Part shown: positions 1 to 11,271 of the stretch, one piece after another
Layout of the letters: each line of letters starts with the position of its first letter
Numbering within the stretch: position 1 is the first letter of the stretch
Source of the DNA: Chondrilla cf. caribensis
Lineage: Eukaryota; Porifera; Demospongiae; Chondrillida; Chondrillidae
Length of the DNA: 64,000 bases
Assembly: GCA_964020155.1 (NCBI GenBank)
Contig: OZ026547.1
Location: 351,001 to 415,000, forward strand
Reading direction: 5' to 3'
Notes under the pieces: generated by a model
What the model was told of the DNA's origin: nothing
Database searches by the model: none
Seen by the model: the letters and a program-made list of their open reading frames with translations, nothing else
Program-made: the position numbers and the translations under genes

Positions 1-177
1 GGGTGAATCACATGGCATAACCACAGAGTATGGCCGCATACCACATGGCATATGGAATTTTACATGACAATAGCTTAATTGACCTGGTCATGGATGAGGG
101 ATTGGATTATTGTCTCTCCACCAGCGAAGGCCAAGCAAGTGGCCCTAAACTAAACTTACCTTTGTGATATTCCCACC

Positions 178-360
178 CTACACAAAGGGCACGTAGGCTT
201 CATTTGTTCCACTTGTATTGCCCTCATCTGTCTCTATACACACTAGGCAAAAAACATGCCCGCATCCCAAAATATGTGCATTTTCGAGTATCTCAAGACG
301 ATAGCTTAACTGACCTGCTCTTGGATGAGGGATCAGATTGTCTCTTGACCAGTCAATCAC
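178..360 (-). pseudogene. RRM1-end plus RING-finger-half exon remnant
   Basis: The minus-strand reading contains the end of a U2AF-like RRM1 exon (WSRDNLIPHPRAG) running directly into a RING-like half site, CGHVFCLVCI, preceded by LEILENAHIL. This is the C3H and following Cys pair of a RING finger (known pattern CGHxFCxxC). The last RING cysteine pair is present but out of frame: the other frame reads QMKPTCP-x-CR, as in 'CPxCR'. The same arrangement lies on the plus strand at 19406-19588. The shift, the stop and the lack of the first Cys pair make it a non-functional mosaic exon. Confidence 0.6.
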
Positions 361-669
361 AAGAATATTGATGGTCTTTCTTGGCTCGATGTTACTATCA
401 ATTTATGTCCTTTAATGCAGTTTTTGCAGAATGTCTGATATTGTATTCAGTAACTACACTACTGTGAAGATTATTACCCTACATAGTTCTTGCTTGCTTT
501 CTGCTCTAGAGTGTTGCTGGGGGATTTTCCCTCACCAAATGCGGCCACCCCATCCAGGGCCAATAATAGATAATTTTAAGACAAGGTAATCATGTAATCT
601 CAAAGAAGAACAACAATAAAAAATCAGCAATTATTAAAGTCTCAAATAAAATAATCAGTAATTTAAAAA

Positions 670-935
670 CTACTGTATGCAACTAGGACAAACCCAGTTC
701 CGGCCGCTCCTTTTCCTACCCATGCATGATAGGTGGAATTTTTTATTGCATTTATTGCATTCAATCACTGGTATGGAAGTTAACTAGGGTTTATTGCAAA
801 TGAGACCGCTGATTTCCTCAAATGCCCTTCTTAAAAGATTGCTGACGGCATCCATTTGTCTCATCCAGCTCCTCTTCAGACTGGATGACAGACCTGTCTC
901 TGGCTGTCAGCCCGAGACGTGGGAGCCAGATTGAT
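670..935 (-). pseudogene. Ulp1 N-lobe exon joined to PHD finger remnant
   Basis: Reading the minus strand from 935 down, an EELD... segment (N-lobe exon of the Ulp1-PHD family, see 18556-18760) is frameshifted and then joined directly to a PHD-finger tail with ECNKCNKKFHLSCMG and NWVCPSCIQ followed by a stop at 670-672. A TAG replaces the expected tryptophan just before the second zinc pair (ICNKP-stop-LTS). The catalytic protease core is deleted. Known family logic: CxC...CxxC...HxxC...WxCPxC is a PHD finger that binds two zinc ions and usually reads histone tails. This copy is dead. Confidence 0.7.
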
Positions 936-1159
936 GGATCTCGGGGGATGGCTTTAGAAAGGAAAATGTATTACATCATTATACAGAGTAAATTCACATA
1001 TCACAAAATTAGGATGTAAATAAATCTTACAGTCTGAGGATGGCGATTGAGTTGCAGTCTGTATATTGAATCAGAAATGATAATGATGATAATATAATCT
1101 ATTATGGAACATAGTAAGTTAAAATACTAACCTGGGAAATTTGGCAGGATTAGCTGAGA

Positions 1160-1640
1160 CCATTGCATTTGCAATGGTCTCAAGATCTCTTCTGGTGAAA
1201 GGTGTGAGACTTACGTGGGTTCATGAAGCTGGTGATGAACCTCCTCAGCTCTTTAATTGGCCAGGAGGAAGGACACAAGCTCAATACCTCATGTACTACA
1301 GAATATAGAATATAGAATACAGAATATAGAATACAGAATACAGAATATAGAATACAGACGTTGATTATAATATTATTGTAATATGTTGTACACATTGTAT
1401 GCACATCCCATGGAATGGCCAGAGCATTCATCTCCCGTTATCAAAATCCTCACCCTTCTTTTCATTCGTGGCTTTTATTTTCTTGTCCATTTCTGAGATG
1501 TGATGAAACATGCAGAGTACATAATATTATGTCGGCCATTTTTATGATAGAACTTACTTTCTTGACTCCTCCCTCTTTTTCAATGTTAAATATAATATTG
1601 TATGGACTACATAAATATCAAATATGATGTAATGGGATAT
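1160..1640 (-). pseudogene. Inverted Ulp1-A upstream module (HEVLSL exon)
   Basis: Inverted copy of 2940-3220. It contains the 81-bp exon 1295 to 1215 (HEVLSLCPSSWPIKELRRF...), with an AG acceptor at 1297-1296 and a strong GTAAGT donor at 1214. The same 81-bp exon occurs on the plus strand at 3124-3204, 4862-4942, 16803-16883 and 22066-22146. The rest is intron-like sequence matching the family (the 'gccacgaatgaaaagaag' region). Function of the encoded segment is unknown; in the plus copies it splices in phase to the WWP exon. Confidence 0.65.
1301..1356. repeat. 7-bp tandem repeat (GAATATA/GAATACA)
   Basis: About eight units of a heptamer, immediately upstream (on the minus strand) of the 3' splice site of the 81-bp exon at 1295-1215. 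On the transcribed strand it reads TATTCTA/TGTATTC and forms the pyrimidine-rich acceptor tract. The same motif sits before each plus-strand copy of this exon, with different copy numbers (for example 16751-16797). Confidence 0.85.
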
Positions 1641-1975
1641 CCAGATCTTATAGGCCACGTAAGCCCTGCCTTGTGAATGGGGCCCCCACCTCCTTGTCGA
1701 GGCAGAAGGTATTTAATTCTCCATAACAGGAGAGAAAGCTTTTCACCTGTAGAAAAGTACTTAACCTATGATAGATACAAAAGAAAATGTAATGTACTAG
1801 AAAAATATAATTTACTATAAATAACCAGTACTCACTCATCGCCTTCTCCTCCTCCCCTTGTTTTCTGGTGGAAGACACACTCACTGATTTGTTGGTGCTA
1901 CCTTGCAGGGAGGAACATTAACTGTATGTGCAGAAAAAAGAAACACTCATAAAGCCACATCCACTGTGCATACTT
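1641..1975 (-). pseudogene. Inverted 3' module of the repeat family
   Basis: The reverse complement matches pieces of 6360-6880: 'gggggcccattcacaagg' near 1675-1695 and the 'gtggatgtggcttcatgagtg' to 'ctgcag' block near 1905-1975. It keeps a minus-strand branch/acceptor-like stretch ending in TTTTCTGCA. No protein can be read through. With the two preceding minus-strand blocks it makes 1-1975 an inverted, shortened version of the plus-strand mosaic. Confidence 0.55.
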
Positions 1976-2275
1976 GTTGGGCTGTGGCCCTTTCTGCCAA
2001 CATCAGGCAATTGACTGCATTGATGACCACTTGCATGCTGATTCCAAGCACTGATAACCTACGATTAATTCACTGCAAAGATAAGGTTCTTTTGGAGTTG
2101 CAATTATTTGAAATTCAAATAAGCACCTACCACAAGCTAGTTATTATAGAGGGAGTGGTGCAATGGTTATATAATAACTATCACATACACAAACTTGTCC
2201 CACTTCTGGTCAGTTCTGTTATTTCCAAGGGCTATCTGTACATCCTATTTATATTATTATTTGTTATTTATATAG

Positions 2276-2425
2276 GTCCTGTCACAACAATCCCTGAAGT
2301 GGTCCCCAAGTTATCTCCACTTCTTCGGTCAGTTGAAGGCCTTCCACCTGGTAAAGGATGTTGGAGCTGTCCATTCAAAGGGCTATGCATATGTGGCATA
2401 CTTTGAAAACCACCCCGTAGAAAAA
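2276..2425 (+). pseudogene. U2AF65-like linker/RRM2 exon
   Basis: An exon with a TATAG acceptor and GTAAGT donor, 150 bp long. Frame 1 is open throughout and contains FGQLKAFHLVKD, then SKGYAYVAYF. This matches U2AF65 (U2AF2) RRM2 as I know it (FGPLKAFNLVKD...SKGYAF), including the RNP1 motif. A second frame of the same exon begins GPVTTIPEVVP, which matches the RRM1-RRM2 linker of the family (compare 54365-54302) and of U2AF65 (PGVVSTVVP). Linker and RRM2 are thus both present but one nucleotide out of frame with each other. U2AF65 binds the polypyrimidine tract of 3' splice sites in the nucleus. Partners upstream within 1976-2275 are not recognisable, so this is probably a broken copy. Confidence 0.65.
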
Positions 2426-2639
2426 GTAAGTGTGACATTGTATTGTGTTAATAATATTAATTACTATAATTTATATGCCCAATGTACATAAGCTTACTTT
2501 GAGAACTGATTTGCAATTGGTAATCCAAACGCGAACCTTTCGCTACATGATATAGGTACATATTGATCTTTTTGACTTTTTCCTGATTGTGTCGACATTA
2601 GAACGTAGTTGTATCAGTGGTAACAAAATTTATGAATAT

Positions 2640-4200
2640 TCTATAACAAAAATAACATGTACACATGGTTTTAACCTGAGGGAGCATGGACCCATTAAAA
2701 TACACAACTAACAATGGTATTCCTGTCTTGTGGGAATCAGGGGCTATGGGAATGTTATTACAAGGCAATACTTGAGTTTTATTGAGAAATTCATTCTATT
2801 CTTCATCCAGGTTCCAGAGGTATGGAAGGGTTTGCAAGGAACCACCTCGTATAAAGGCTGTTCCTCAAAATGGTTGCCAGAAAGAACAGTGAGTAGAATG
2901 TGGACCCTCAGATGTAGACAGACAACAACACATGTACTCTGCATGTTCCATCACATCTCAGAAATGGACAAGAAAATAAAAGCCACGAATGAAAAGAAGA
3001 GTGAGGATTTTGATAACGTGAGATGAATGCTCAGGCCATTCCATGGGATGTGCATACAATGTGTACAACATATTACAATGATATTTTAATTAACGTATGT
3101 ATTCTGCATTCTATATTCTGTAGTACATGAGGTATTGAGCTTGTGTCCTTCCTCCTGGCCAGTTAAAGAGTTGAGGAGGTTCATCACCAGCTTTGTGAAC
3201 CCACGTAAGTCTCACACCTTTACACTACAATTACCAGCAGATGTTATAAAAATTAGATTATGCAATCTGTCAGTGTTTACATTATGTATGGCTATATTAT
3301 AATTAATAGCAAAATCTTCATGGAATATATGGAGCGAGTCTTTAGTCCCAACATGGTGGCCTACAGATGTGGACTATGTCTCTCCAAATGGTGGAAGGGG
3401 TGTGTTATGCAAATTCTGTTCGTTTTGAATGATTGTCAATGTACTTTGATTACAAAGCTGCTATTGGATCACTTTAGGAAGAGTCAGACCAAATGTTCAA
3501 GATTTAAGAAAAATCGTGGAGAATATTCTCTCTGAATTTCCTGAGAGAATCCAAGTGTCCCAGGCCTTGGAGAAGGTACTTGAATTACTGTAATGCACTT
3601 TTGGTTTTCATGCTAGATGCAATCAAAAAAATTTAATCGTATATCTGTCATTTCATCTCTCACTTTCATTCACAATAGGTGGCTGTGGAATCTGATATTA
3701 TACCAGCACCAGCAATTACAATACAATTAAATGAAGAAGATGAGGAAGATCTACTTGGAGGAGGGTGGTTGAATGACGGCCATTTTGCTGTGGTCAATGC
3801 CTTACTCGAGGCCAAAGCAAAATGGCCTGGAAAATACCCTAACCATAACGGCAGGATATTTCAGAAGTGAGTATACATATTGATCTTGCATTTGAGAACA
3901 TCCTAATGTATTATCTTTAAGTAACATATTTTATGTAACAATACAGATGTGGTGCAAATGGTGCACCAGGCAGGAAATCATTGGGTGATGCTTTCCACTA
4001 GAAGCTGCAGTAACGGAAGAATCATCGTCTATGATTCCTTGCTGTCACTGGCACTGTCAGATAGGAAAATGAGGAAATCAATTGAGGCCCAGTCTGCCAC
4101 AATATTAAAGACAAGCAGAACTTTCAGACTGAAATACACAGCCTGTCAGGTGAGAGTGAGAAGCAATATGGAAACTCATTGGGACAAATTTCTATAGGGT
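2640..4200 (+). pseudogene. Ulp1-type protease family A, copy 1
   Basis: Exons with splice-like borders in order: about 2811-2885 (a GMEGF...NHLV-type segment; stop in this copy), 3124-3204 (HEVLSL...), 3310-about 3430 (VPTWWPTDVDYVSPNGGRG), 3478-3575 (RVRPNVQDLRKIVENIL), 3679-3866 (acidic EEDEEDLL, then GGGWLNDGHFAVVNALL) and 3946-4149 (VVQMVHQAGNHWVMLS... IIVYDS). Known family: C48/Ulp1 cysteine proteases use His-Asp-Gln-Cys and start with a WLND motif; WLND, the His (NHW) and the Asp (YDS) are all here. The exon with the catalytic Cys is absent downstream and the first exon has a stop, so I call it an incomplete copy. The WWP...SPN motif resembles a DNA-binding motif of NRF1/EWG-type proteins (weak, from memory). 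Confidence 0.6.
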
Positions 4201-4379
4201 ACCGAATGTAGTCAGAATCTCAGGGTTAGGTACTGTTGACCTCAAGGAGATCCCACTGTTAGGGCATGATGATGTCATAGGAATATTATCTCAGTCGACT
4301 AGAATTTCCACATATGAAACAATCTGAACACAATAGCTATTATGTGTTGTATGCTGATTTCGTACAACTAAAAATAACA

Positions 4380-6260
4380 TGTACACGTGGTTTTAACCTG
4401 AGGGAGCATGGACCCATTAAAATACACAACTAACAATGGTATTCCTGTCTTGTGGGAATCAGGGGCTATGGGAATGTTATTACAAGGCAATACTTGAGTT
4501 TTAGTGAGAAATTCATTCTATTCTTCATCCAGGTTCCAGAGGTATGGAAGGGTTTGGGAGGAACCACCTCGTACAAAAGGTCTTCCTAAAAATGGTCACC
4601 AGAAAGAACAGTGAGTAGAATGTGGACCCTCAGATGTAGACAGACAACATGATATTATGTACTCTGTTCCATCACATCTCAGAAATGGACAAGAAAATAA
4701 AAGCCACGAATGAAAAGAAGGGTGAGGATTTTGATAACGGGAGAGGAATGCTCTGGCCATTCCATGGGATGTGCATACAACGTGTACAGCATATTACAAT
4801 GATATTTTAATTAACGTATGTATTCTATATATATTCTGTATTCTATATTCTGTTACAGTAGTACATGAGGTGTCAAACTTGCACCCTTCCTTGTGGTCAG
4901 TGGACGAGCTGAGAAGTTTCATTACAAGCTTCATTAACCCGCGTAGGTCTCACACTCTTACACTACAATGTACTAGCAGCTGTTATAATAATTAGATTAT
5001 ACAATGTGTCTGTGTTTACATTATTTATGTCTATATTATAATTAATAGTCAAAACGAGGAATGTTTGGACACAGTCCCCATCCCAGCATGGTGGCCCATG
5101 GAAATCGAGTATAATTCTCCAAATGGAGGATGAGGTACGTTATGCAAATTCTGTCCGATTCTGAAGGTGCTTTTGATTGCAATGCTGCTTTATATTGAAT
5201 CACTTTAGGCAGAGTCAGGCCAAGTGCCCATAAATTGACTAAAGTGGCAGAAAAGATCCTCTAGGAATTTCCCGAGAGATTCCAAGTATCACGGGCCTTG
5301 GAGAAGGTACTTGAATTACTGTAATGTACTTTTGGTTTTCATGCTAGATGCAATCAAACGATATATGTATCTTTCATTCATATCTGTCATTTCATCTCTC
5401 ACTTTCACAATAGGTGGCTGTGGAATCCGATACGGTACAACCAACCATAAAATTGAATGAAGAAGAGGAGGAAGATCTACTGGGAGGAGAGTGGTGCGTT
5501 ATGCAATTTCTGTTTGGTTTGAATGATTGTCAGTGTACTTTGATTACAAAGCTGCTATTGAATCACTTTAGGCAGAGTCAGACCAAATGTTCTAGATTTA
5601 AGAAAAATCGTGGAGAAGATTCTCTCTGAATTTCCTGAGAGAATCCAAGTATCTCAGGCCTTGGAGAAGGTACTTGAATTACTGTTACATACTTTTGGTT
5701 TTCATGCTAAATGCAATCTAACGATATATGGTGCATCTTTCATTTCATTTCATCCCTCTTGTACTGTCACAATAGGTGGCTGATTTCATGCCAACCATAA
5801 CCGAAGATAACGGCATTCTGCTGGGAGCTAGGAGGGTGGCTTAATGATGGCCATTTTATCTGTGGTCAATGCTCTACTAAAACATCAATGGCCACAGCAA
5901 AATGGCCTGGAAAATACCCTAACCTTGAAGGCAGGGTTTTTTAATAGTGAGTATATGTATCGATTGCACATTTTTGAGAAAGTGGATATCATAATGACCT
6001 TATCTTTAATGAACATATTTTAGCTAACCATACAGATGTGGTTCAAGTGGTACATCAAGCAGGGGATCACTGGGTAACAGCTTCCAATAAAGGATGCAGC
6101 AAAGGAGAAATCCTCATATATGGTTCGTTACCGTCCCTGGCTTTGTCAAGCAGAAAAGGAAATCTGTAGAGGCACAATGTGTCACGATTTGAAAGACAAG
6201 TGGCACTTTCAAAATAAAAGATGCAATTCGCCAGGTGAGAGTGAGAAGAAATATGGTAAT
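4380..6260 (+). pseudogene. Ulp1-type protease family A, copy 2 (nested duplication)
   Basis: Same module order as copy 1: about 4533-4608, 4862-4942 (81-bp exon), the WWP exon near 5049-5165 (stop TGA directly after SPNGG), RVRP exon near 5210-5307, then the N-lobe exon from 5415. After ...DLLGGEW the N-lobe exon is cut and a second RVRP block follows (5570-5776), with a second, decayed N-lobe start at 5777. The His/Asp exon is near 6035-6240: His is kept (GDHW) but the catalytic Asp is changed, since YDS of other copies is YGS here (6118-6126). Multiple stops. A dead copy. Confidence 0.6.
5204..5776 (+). repeat. Nested direct duplication of about 365 bp
   Basis: The block 'actttaggcagagtcag' to 'cacaataggtggctg' occurs twice, about 5204-5415 and about 5570-5776, inside family A copy 2. 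The copies differ by scattered substitutions. The junction lies within the N-lobe exon (after GGEW), which destroys that exon. Confidence 0.7.
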
Positions 6261-6310
6261 TTAGAAATGGACTCATTATACATTATATTAGTGTTACTAT
6301 TATAATTGTA

Positions 6311-7040
6311 TTTATTTTTCATCAACAGGCACCCTCAGACGAGCTCGAGAGGAGAGGGGAGAGTTCCAGGTGGGGGCCCATTCACAAGGGAGGGCCTACA
6401 TGGCCTATAAGACTACAAATATAGATTCAGGTGGGGACCCACATGGCGTACAGATCTAGAGAAAGCCACAGAACTGATGAAATTATTACTAAAATCAATA
6501 GGACGGGAGTAATGACAGCAAGGAGGGCCACACCTCTTGAAGTAAGCAATGGTTATTTTATACACTGTGCTGTGTGTTCATGTGTTTGCAGTTCATGCAT
6601 AGGAATTAAAATGCGCATGTACACATCAGTTAGTGTTACTATTATAATAGTATCTATTTTCTTGTCAACAGCCATCACCCAGACAAGCAGAACAAAGAAG
6701 TGAGTACTGAGTGAGTACCACCCAGACTAGAGGAGGAGAGGGAAAGGAGAGGAGGAGTAAACAAGTGAGTACTGGTGGCTAGTGTCTTATCCTGTTTGAT
6801 TACCACAGTGGATGTGGCTTCATGAGTGTTTCTTTTTTCTGCAGATACTGTTAATGTCCCTCCATGTGAGGTTGCTCAGCAGAAAGGATAGGTTATTATA
6901 AATAAAAATATTGGTTAAAAATACTAAACCTGGGCTAACCAATTGTTATAATTTGATTATTATGGTTATAATACTAACAATTACATATTTTGATTATTTT
7001 TGTACCATCATTAATTATGTTGCTTCAATAAAATTGTATG
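6311..7040 (+). pseudogene. 3' module of the mosaic family
   Basis: Short exon-like pieces with splice-like borders: a CAG acceptor at about 6329 (PSDELERRGE...), 6470-6540 (ITKINRTGVMTARRATPLE followed by GTAAGC), 6672-6703 (after CAACAG), and 6845-6875 (DTVNVPPCE after CTGCAG). MTARRATPL recurs at 25314 and 31971 and on the minus strand near 58290, so this belongs to the same family. A consensus AATAAA poly(A) signal is at 7027-7032. I cannot assign a function. Confidence 0.4.
7027..7032 (+). promoter_or_regulatory. Candidate poly(A) signal AATAAA
   Basis: Perfect AATAAA about 150 bp after the last exon-like piece of the preceding module. In AT-rich DNA this hexamer is common, so support comes only from position. 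Confidence 0.3.
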
Positions 7041-7179
7041 GTTATTTTAATAAATATAATATTGCTCCAATCGAATGGTTGGTCATATGACATTTCATTG
7101 AAAACTTGTCAAATTTAAAAAGAGAATCAAGTAATATGTAACGTATTGCAATTCTATTATTTCGAGTGGACCCCTTTAC

Positions 7180-7640
7180 TCAATATTACACATACTTGTT
7201 TATCAAATATGCACACTGGTATACTAATATACATACTAATTGGTACAACAGGGTGCTCTTAGTAGCACATGTGATAGGGTGCTCTTAGTGGCTGGTAGCA
7301 CATATGCAGTACCACTCCTGGTACAGGGTACTCTTAGTAGCACACATATAGTACCACTCCTATTGTATATATTTGATATGTATAAGTGTCTGTATCAACC
7401 TGTATAAATTGGTGGATGGTGAGTGTATAACGTGTACAAGTGTGTGTATCACATGTACGTACATGTGTCAATGTGTACCTGTGGATCAAATTCACACATG
7501 TAGTAGCACTCCTAGTATGGGTGCTATTAGTAGCACACATGTAGTAGCACTCCTAGTATGGGTGCTATTAGTAGCACACATGTAGTAGCACACATGTAGT
7601 AGCACACATGTAGTAGCACACATGTTGTACCAAAGCAAAA
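7180..7640. repeat. Imperfect tandem repeats around 'tagtagcacacatg'
   Basis: Repeats of AGTAGCACACATGT and of the longer unit with 'actcctagtatgggtgctatt' (two near-identical copies at about 7502-7585), followed by four short units to 7625. No coding signal. Confidence 0.7.
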
Positions 7641-7697
7641 CGGCTTTCATGAAAGCCACCACTCATCAAAAGACTGTTATCATAACTTATTAGAGTA

Positions 7698-8275
7698 CAG
7701 TGGACCCTCATTTATCCGGACTTCATTTATCCGGAGGCTCGGATTATCCGGACACCAAATTTCCAGGGATAGCTATTTGCACATTAGCCATTTGGCCTTA
7801 GTGGTGCATGAATAATAATAATAGGTACACGTACTTGAACAGTCAGCAAACAAGTAATTCGAGTTAAAAAGGGTCTTCCTTAGGTTCAGAAGAACCTTCG
7901 TTGAAGTAATTATGTTCGGCGAAGCTTCAAAGCACTAGTTTCAGCCCAATTCTTCAATCTTGGTGTTCGAAATCGGCCATCTTTTTTCGCACAATATAAA
8001 TTATAATATAAATTCATTGTTGCGGTTACGTGTAGGAGCACATCTTAGATGTAGACGAGCGTTTCATTCCGGAAGTCGAAATGAAAACAATAATAGGGAT
8101 CATGGAAAAGTTGCAAACCATTTGTTGTGTTTTACTTTCTAGCCAACATGTAGCCAAATAATGAGTAATATATTGACATATCATAATGCATTCAGTCCCG
8201 TTTCAGTTATCTGAACATTTCGCATATCCGACCACCCCTCGGTCCCAAGGTGTTCGGATAAGTGAGGGTCCACTG
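7698..8275. mobile_element. Non-autonomous pogo/Tigger-like MITE, 578 bp
   Basis: Starts CAGTGGACCCTCATTTATCC and ends with the complement of CAGTGGACCCTCACTTATCC, so terminal inverted repeats of over 20 bp, flanked by TA on both sides (7696-7697 and 8276-8277). A CAGTGG start with TA duplication is typical of Tc1/mariner-pogo elements. No transposase reading frame is present; the internal short ORF is not credible. Confidence 0.85.
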
Positions 8276-9190
8276 TACTTTGATCTGAATTCAAAACACT
8301 CATGGAAGCCATAATATCCCAGCACAGCTGATGAGTACCTAATATTGGACGAAACAGGCCTGATCTTAGATTAACTTGCAATTGATCAAAGGTTTGCAAA
8401 CAAAATCTAAGATCCTGTCCTGTGCATTGGGTATAATATTACATTCATATGTATGTACACTGCCTATATTATTATTATCATTAAATAAAATACATATTAT
8501 ATTATACATTGTTACATTATTATTAATAATATTGTACATAATATCCAAACATACATATACAATTGACAATATAAGATACAAACAAATAGATAAAAAATAT
8601 TCGAAAAGTGGGGTGTCCAACATCATTTTACCCAAAATGGCCATGGAGTTGCCTTGCTAAATTGCAACAGAGATTCTCTAGATCAGAAAATTGTGGGCCA
8701 TTTTATCACCAGAGGCATGTTTGATGCGGGTGCCTAGATCACCATCATATTATTATTATTATTATTACTATGATTATTCAAATATTTTACAATTAAATAA
8801 ATAAATATAATAATAATAATAATAATATTTGCCAGTCATTGCAGCAGGTGGACGTGGGCTATTGGGTCCTGGTTGCCGTTCCTTGTTATTATTATTATTC
8901 AATCAATTATATTCCTTCATCATTTACCCTAGCGAACTTTGAGGGGCACCTATGTACATTGATCCTAATCCCCCTTCACAAATCCATTCAATTCCATGGA
9001 CCAATCACCATTTTACTCCATCCACTCTTCATTATGTGTTTCTGTTAATTATTATTTTTGACATTGTTGCTGCTATTGTATTATTACTAAAATTATGCAA
9101 TATTGATGTATAATATTATTACAATAAATACAATAATAATGGCAATAAAAATGTTATAATGAAAATTATAATAACAGTTTTAAATAAGCC
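8276..9190. other. AT-rich spacer with (ATT)n tracts
   Basis: No gene recognised. Short trinucleotide tracts ATT/AAT at 8746-8768 and about 8806-8828, and another near 8885-8900. Confidence 0.6.
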
Positions 9191-9265
9191 AAAGTGCAAC
9201 ACTCTTCAAATTCAGGATCTATGTATATGGAAAGCAGGAATATTAAAATTAAAATGAACACCAAC

Positions 9266-9639
9266 ACACGCACGCACAACACACACACACGCCCACACAC
9301 ACACACCTGCCCACACACCCACACACGCGCACACACACACTCACACGCACGCACACGTGCACGCACACGCACACACATGCACGCACACACACGCACACGC
9401 ACACGCACACACACACATGCACATGCACACGCACACGCACACGCACACACACACACACGTACACGCACACGCACACGCACGCACACACGCACGCACACAC
9501 ACATGCACACACATGCACACACATGCACACACATGCACACACACAGCACACATACATGCACACACATGCACACACACATAGCACACACACACACACACAC
9601 ACACACGCATGCACACACGCACGCACACGCACACACACG

Positions 9640-9707
<68 letters not shown>

Positions 9708-9745
9708 TATACACACACAGACACACACATATACACACACATTCA
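9266..9745. repeat. Long (CA)n microsatellite with interruptions
   Basis: Almost pure CA on the plus strand with CG, CATG and CGCAC interruptions; a near-perfect (CA)n run lies at about 9640-9703. Every reading frame here is open in both directions (His-Thr or Cys-Val proteins). These are artefacts of the repeat, not genes. Confidence 0.97.
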
Positions 9746-9759
9746 TGCACATACACAAT

Positions 9760-10535
9760 AAGAACAACAACATCCTCATTTTACAGTGACTCACTTGGGA
9801 TGGATAATGATGTTGTTCAGTTAGCACTATCGTCTCTTTTCACAAGTTTGCACATCTTTTTTGCCACATCAATGCAATAATATAAAGACTCAGATATCTT
9901 CTTGGAAGACTTGCACAAAGGCTCAGTTTGTATTTAATGACTGTTTCAAGATTAGCGAAGTTTTTATCCATGGCTCAGGCTCAAAGAGGAAGATGAGGAA
10001 GAGAATAGCAATAGTATGATCCTTCTGATGCAACGCATGTGAGTCCTTTCGTAATTTTATTCTATCCGTTATCCATCTTATAGAAAACGAAGCAAAGAGA
10101 AAGAGAAAAAGAGAAAAGATATGCAAATTCTAAGAAGAGTGTAAGAAAAAGAAGTACTGCATGTTTCCGCACGTTCCTGAAAAGCTGCTGAAAGACTTGA
10201 TTCCCCCTTATTACATATGTTACAAGTATCCAAATTGTGAAGGGTGTTCATACATTCACTGGCAGTAGAGTTAGAAAGTACAAAATGTTTTTAAAAACCA
10301 CTACTAATCTATATGACCATCACAACTATGGTCTCCCTCCAATTTTGAGAAAACATTACGCAATATCCCAGTCACAAGCGGTCACATGACATCTGCTGTG
10401 AAAGCGACTGATGAATGAATTCCAATTCATTAATGCCTTGGTGAGTTCGTGGACATTCCCCACATGTGTACAGACTCATCTATGTTCAAAACCTACAATT
10501 ATATCTTTTCTTCTATTCAGCCCATCAATCGAAAA
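9760..10535. other. Spacer without recognised features
   Basis: No coding exon, repeat or RNA gene recognised in this stretch; a purine-rich tract of AAGAGAAAGAG type lies at about 10085-10125. Confidence 0.4.
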
Positions 10536-10556
10536 GCTTAACTTCTTGATCTGGAC

Positions 10557-10619
10557 ATGAGCTCTTTCATGGAGACACAAGATTTAACTTGTACCATTTG
10601 GTGTGTTGATGTTTTCTGA
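10557..10619 (+). pseudogene. RING-type N-terminal exon remnant, copy 1
   Basis: ATG followed by SSFMETQDLTCTIWCVDVF and a stop. The sister copy at 10860 reads ETQDLTCPIWC. In RING/TRIM proteins the start is typically ...LTCPIC; here a tryptophan sits at or beside the second zinc cysteine. It matches the missing first half of the RING remnants at 178-360 and 19406-19600. Confidence 0.4.
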
Positions 10620-10660
10620 GGACCATTATCTCTCAGAAGTAAGTTTCTGTGTTTTTGGTA

Positions 10661-10750
10661 GCATCTGAGAGCATCTGAGAGCATCTGAGAGCATCTGAGA
10701 GCATCTGAGAGCATCTGAGAGCATCTGAGAGTATCTGAGAGCATCTGAGA
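10661..10750. repeat. 10-bp minisatellite GCATCTGAGA x9
   Basis: Nine head-to-tail copies; the eighth reads GTATCTGAGA. It lies between the two RING N-terminal remnants. Confidence 0.97.
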
Positions 10751-10859
10751 GCATAAAACCCCACCATCTCTTCATGTGTTCTCTCTAATGTACTTTAGGG
10801 ATATGACAGAGGACAAAGGAGCCAAGGATACTGTGAAAGCTTAGTACCTTGATATCGAC

Positions 10860-10955
10860 ATGAGCTCGTTCATGGAGACGCAAGATTTGACTTGCCCAAT
10901 TTGGTGTGTTACATTTTCTGATGCCCAGCACCAGACACGTGTTTGCTTTCATTGA
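10860..10955 (+). pseudogene. RING N-terminal remnant copy 2 fused to RRM1 exon tail
   Basis: ATG start, SSFMETQDLTCPIWCV, then it runs into 'ccagcaccagacacgtg', whose other frame reads PSTRHVFAFIE followed by GTAAGG. That is the end of the RRM1 middle exon of the U2AF-like family (compare PDTRHLFALIE at 54613 and TRCSFAFIE at 29410). So two unrelated exons were joined at about 10920. The open frame ends at 10955. Confidence 0.4.
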
Positions 10956-11271
10956 AGTAAGGTTTATTCAGAAACATTGAGACATATTGTACAGGACCAT
11001 TTGCTGCCTGTTTCAGGAAAAACAGTCAACATTGACCAAAGGGGAGGAGTCAAGAAAGTAAGTGCTATCATGAAAATGGCTGACCCCTTTCCCTATAGAC
11101 GGTCACATACACAAATATCAAGTAACGCGTGCTTGATGTATACAATATTCATGCATATGTGGCAGTCGCGAGTAGAAATTAGGAATTAGGTACGCCAAAC
11201 AGAATTTTTTTTTTTTTTTGCAAAAATACATTCTTTGACATGTGGAGTTCTATGCCTAAAAATTTCGACAC

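Larger units (their letters stand above)
1..1160 (-). repeat. Inverted duplication arm (partner 18262-19764)
   Basis: The reverse complement of this stretch matches 18262-19764 closely: its first 66 bases are the exact complement of 19699-19764, and its other end matches the 'ggtctcagctaatcctgcc' segment near 18272. It is about 340 bp shorter than its partner because the protease core between the Ulp1 N-lobe exon and the PHD finger is missing here. It carries, on the minus strand, the RRM/RING-half exon, the PHD remnant and the Ulp1 N-lobe exon. The window begins inside this arm, so its outer limit is unknown. Confidence 0.85.

Noticed and set aside
7960..8142. 60-codon ORF inside the MITE
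   Set aside because: No similarity to a transposase and no start context.
9166..9880. ORFs of 133-228 codons in the CA tract
   Set aside because: Pure products of dinucleotide repetition (His-Thr or Cys-Val); open in all frames on both strands.
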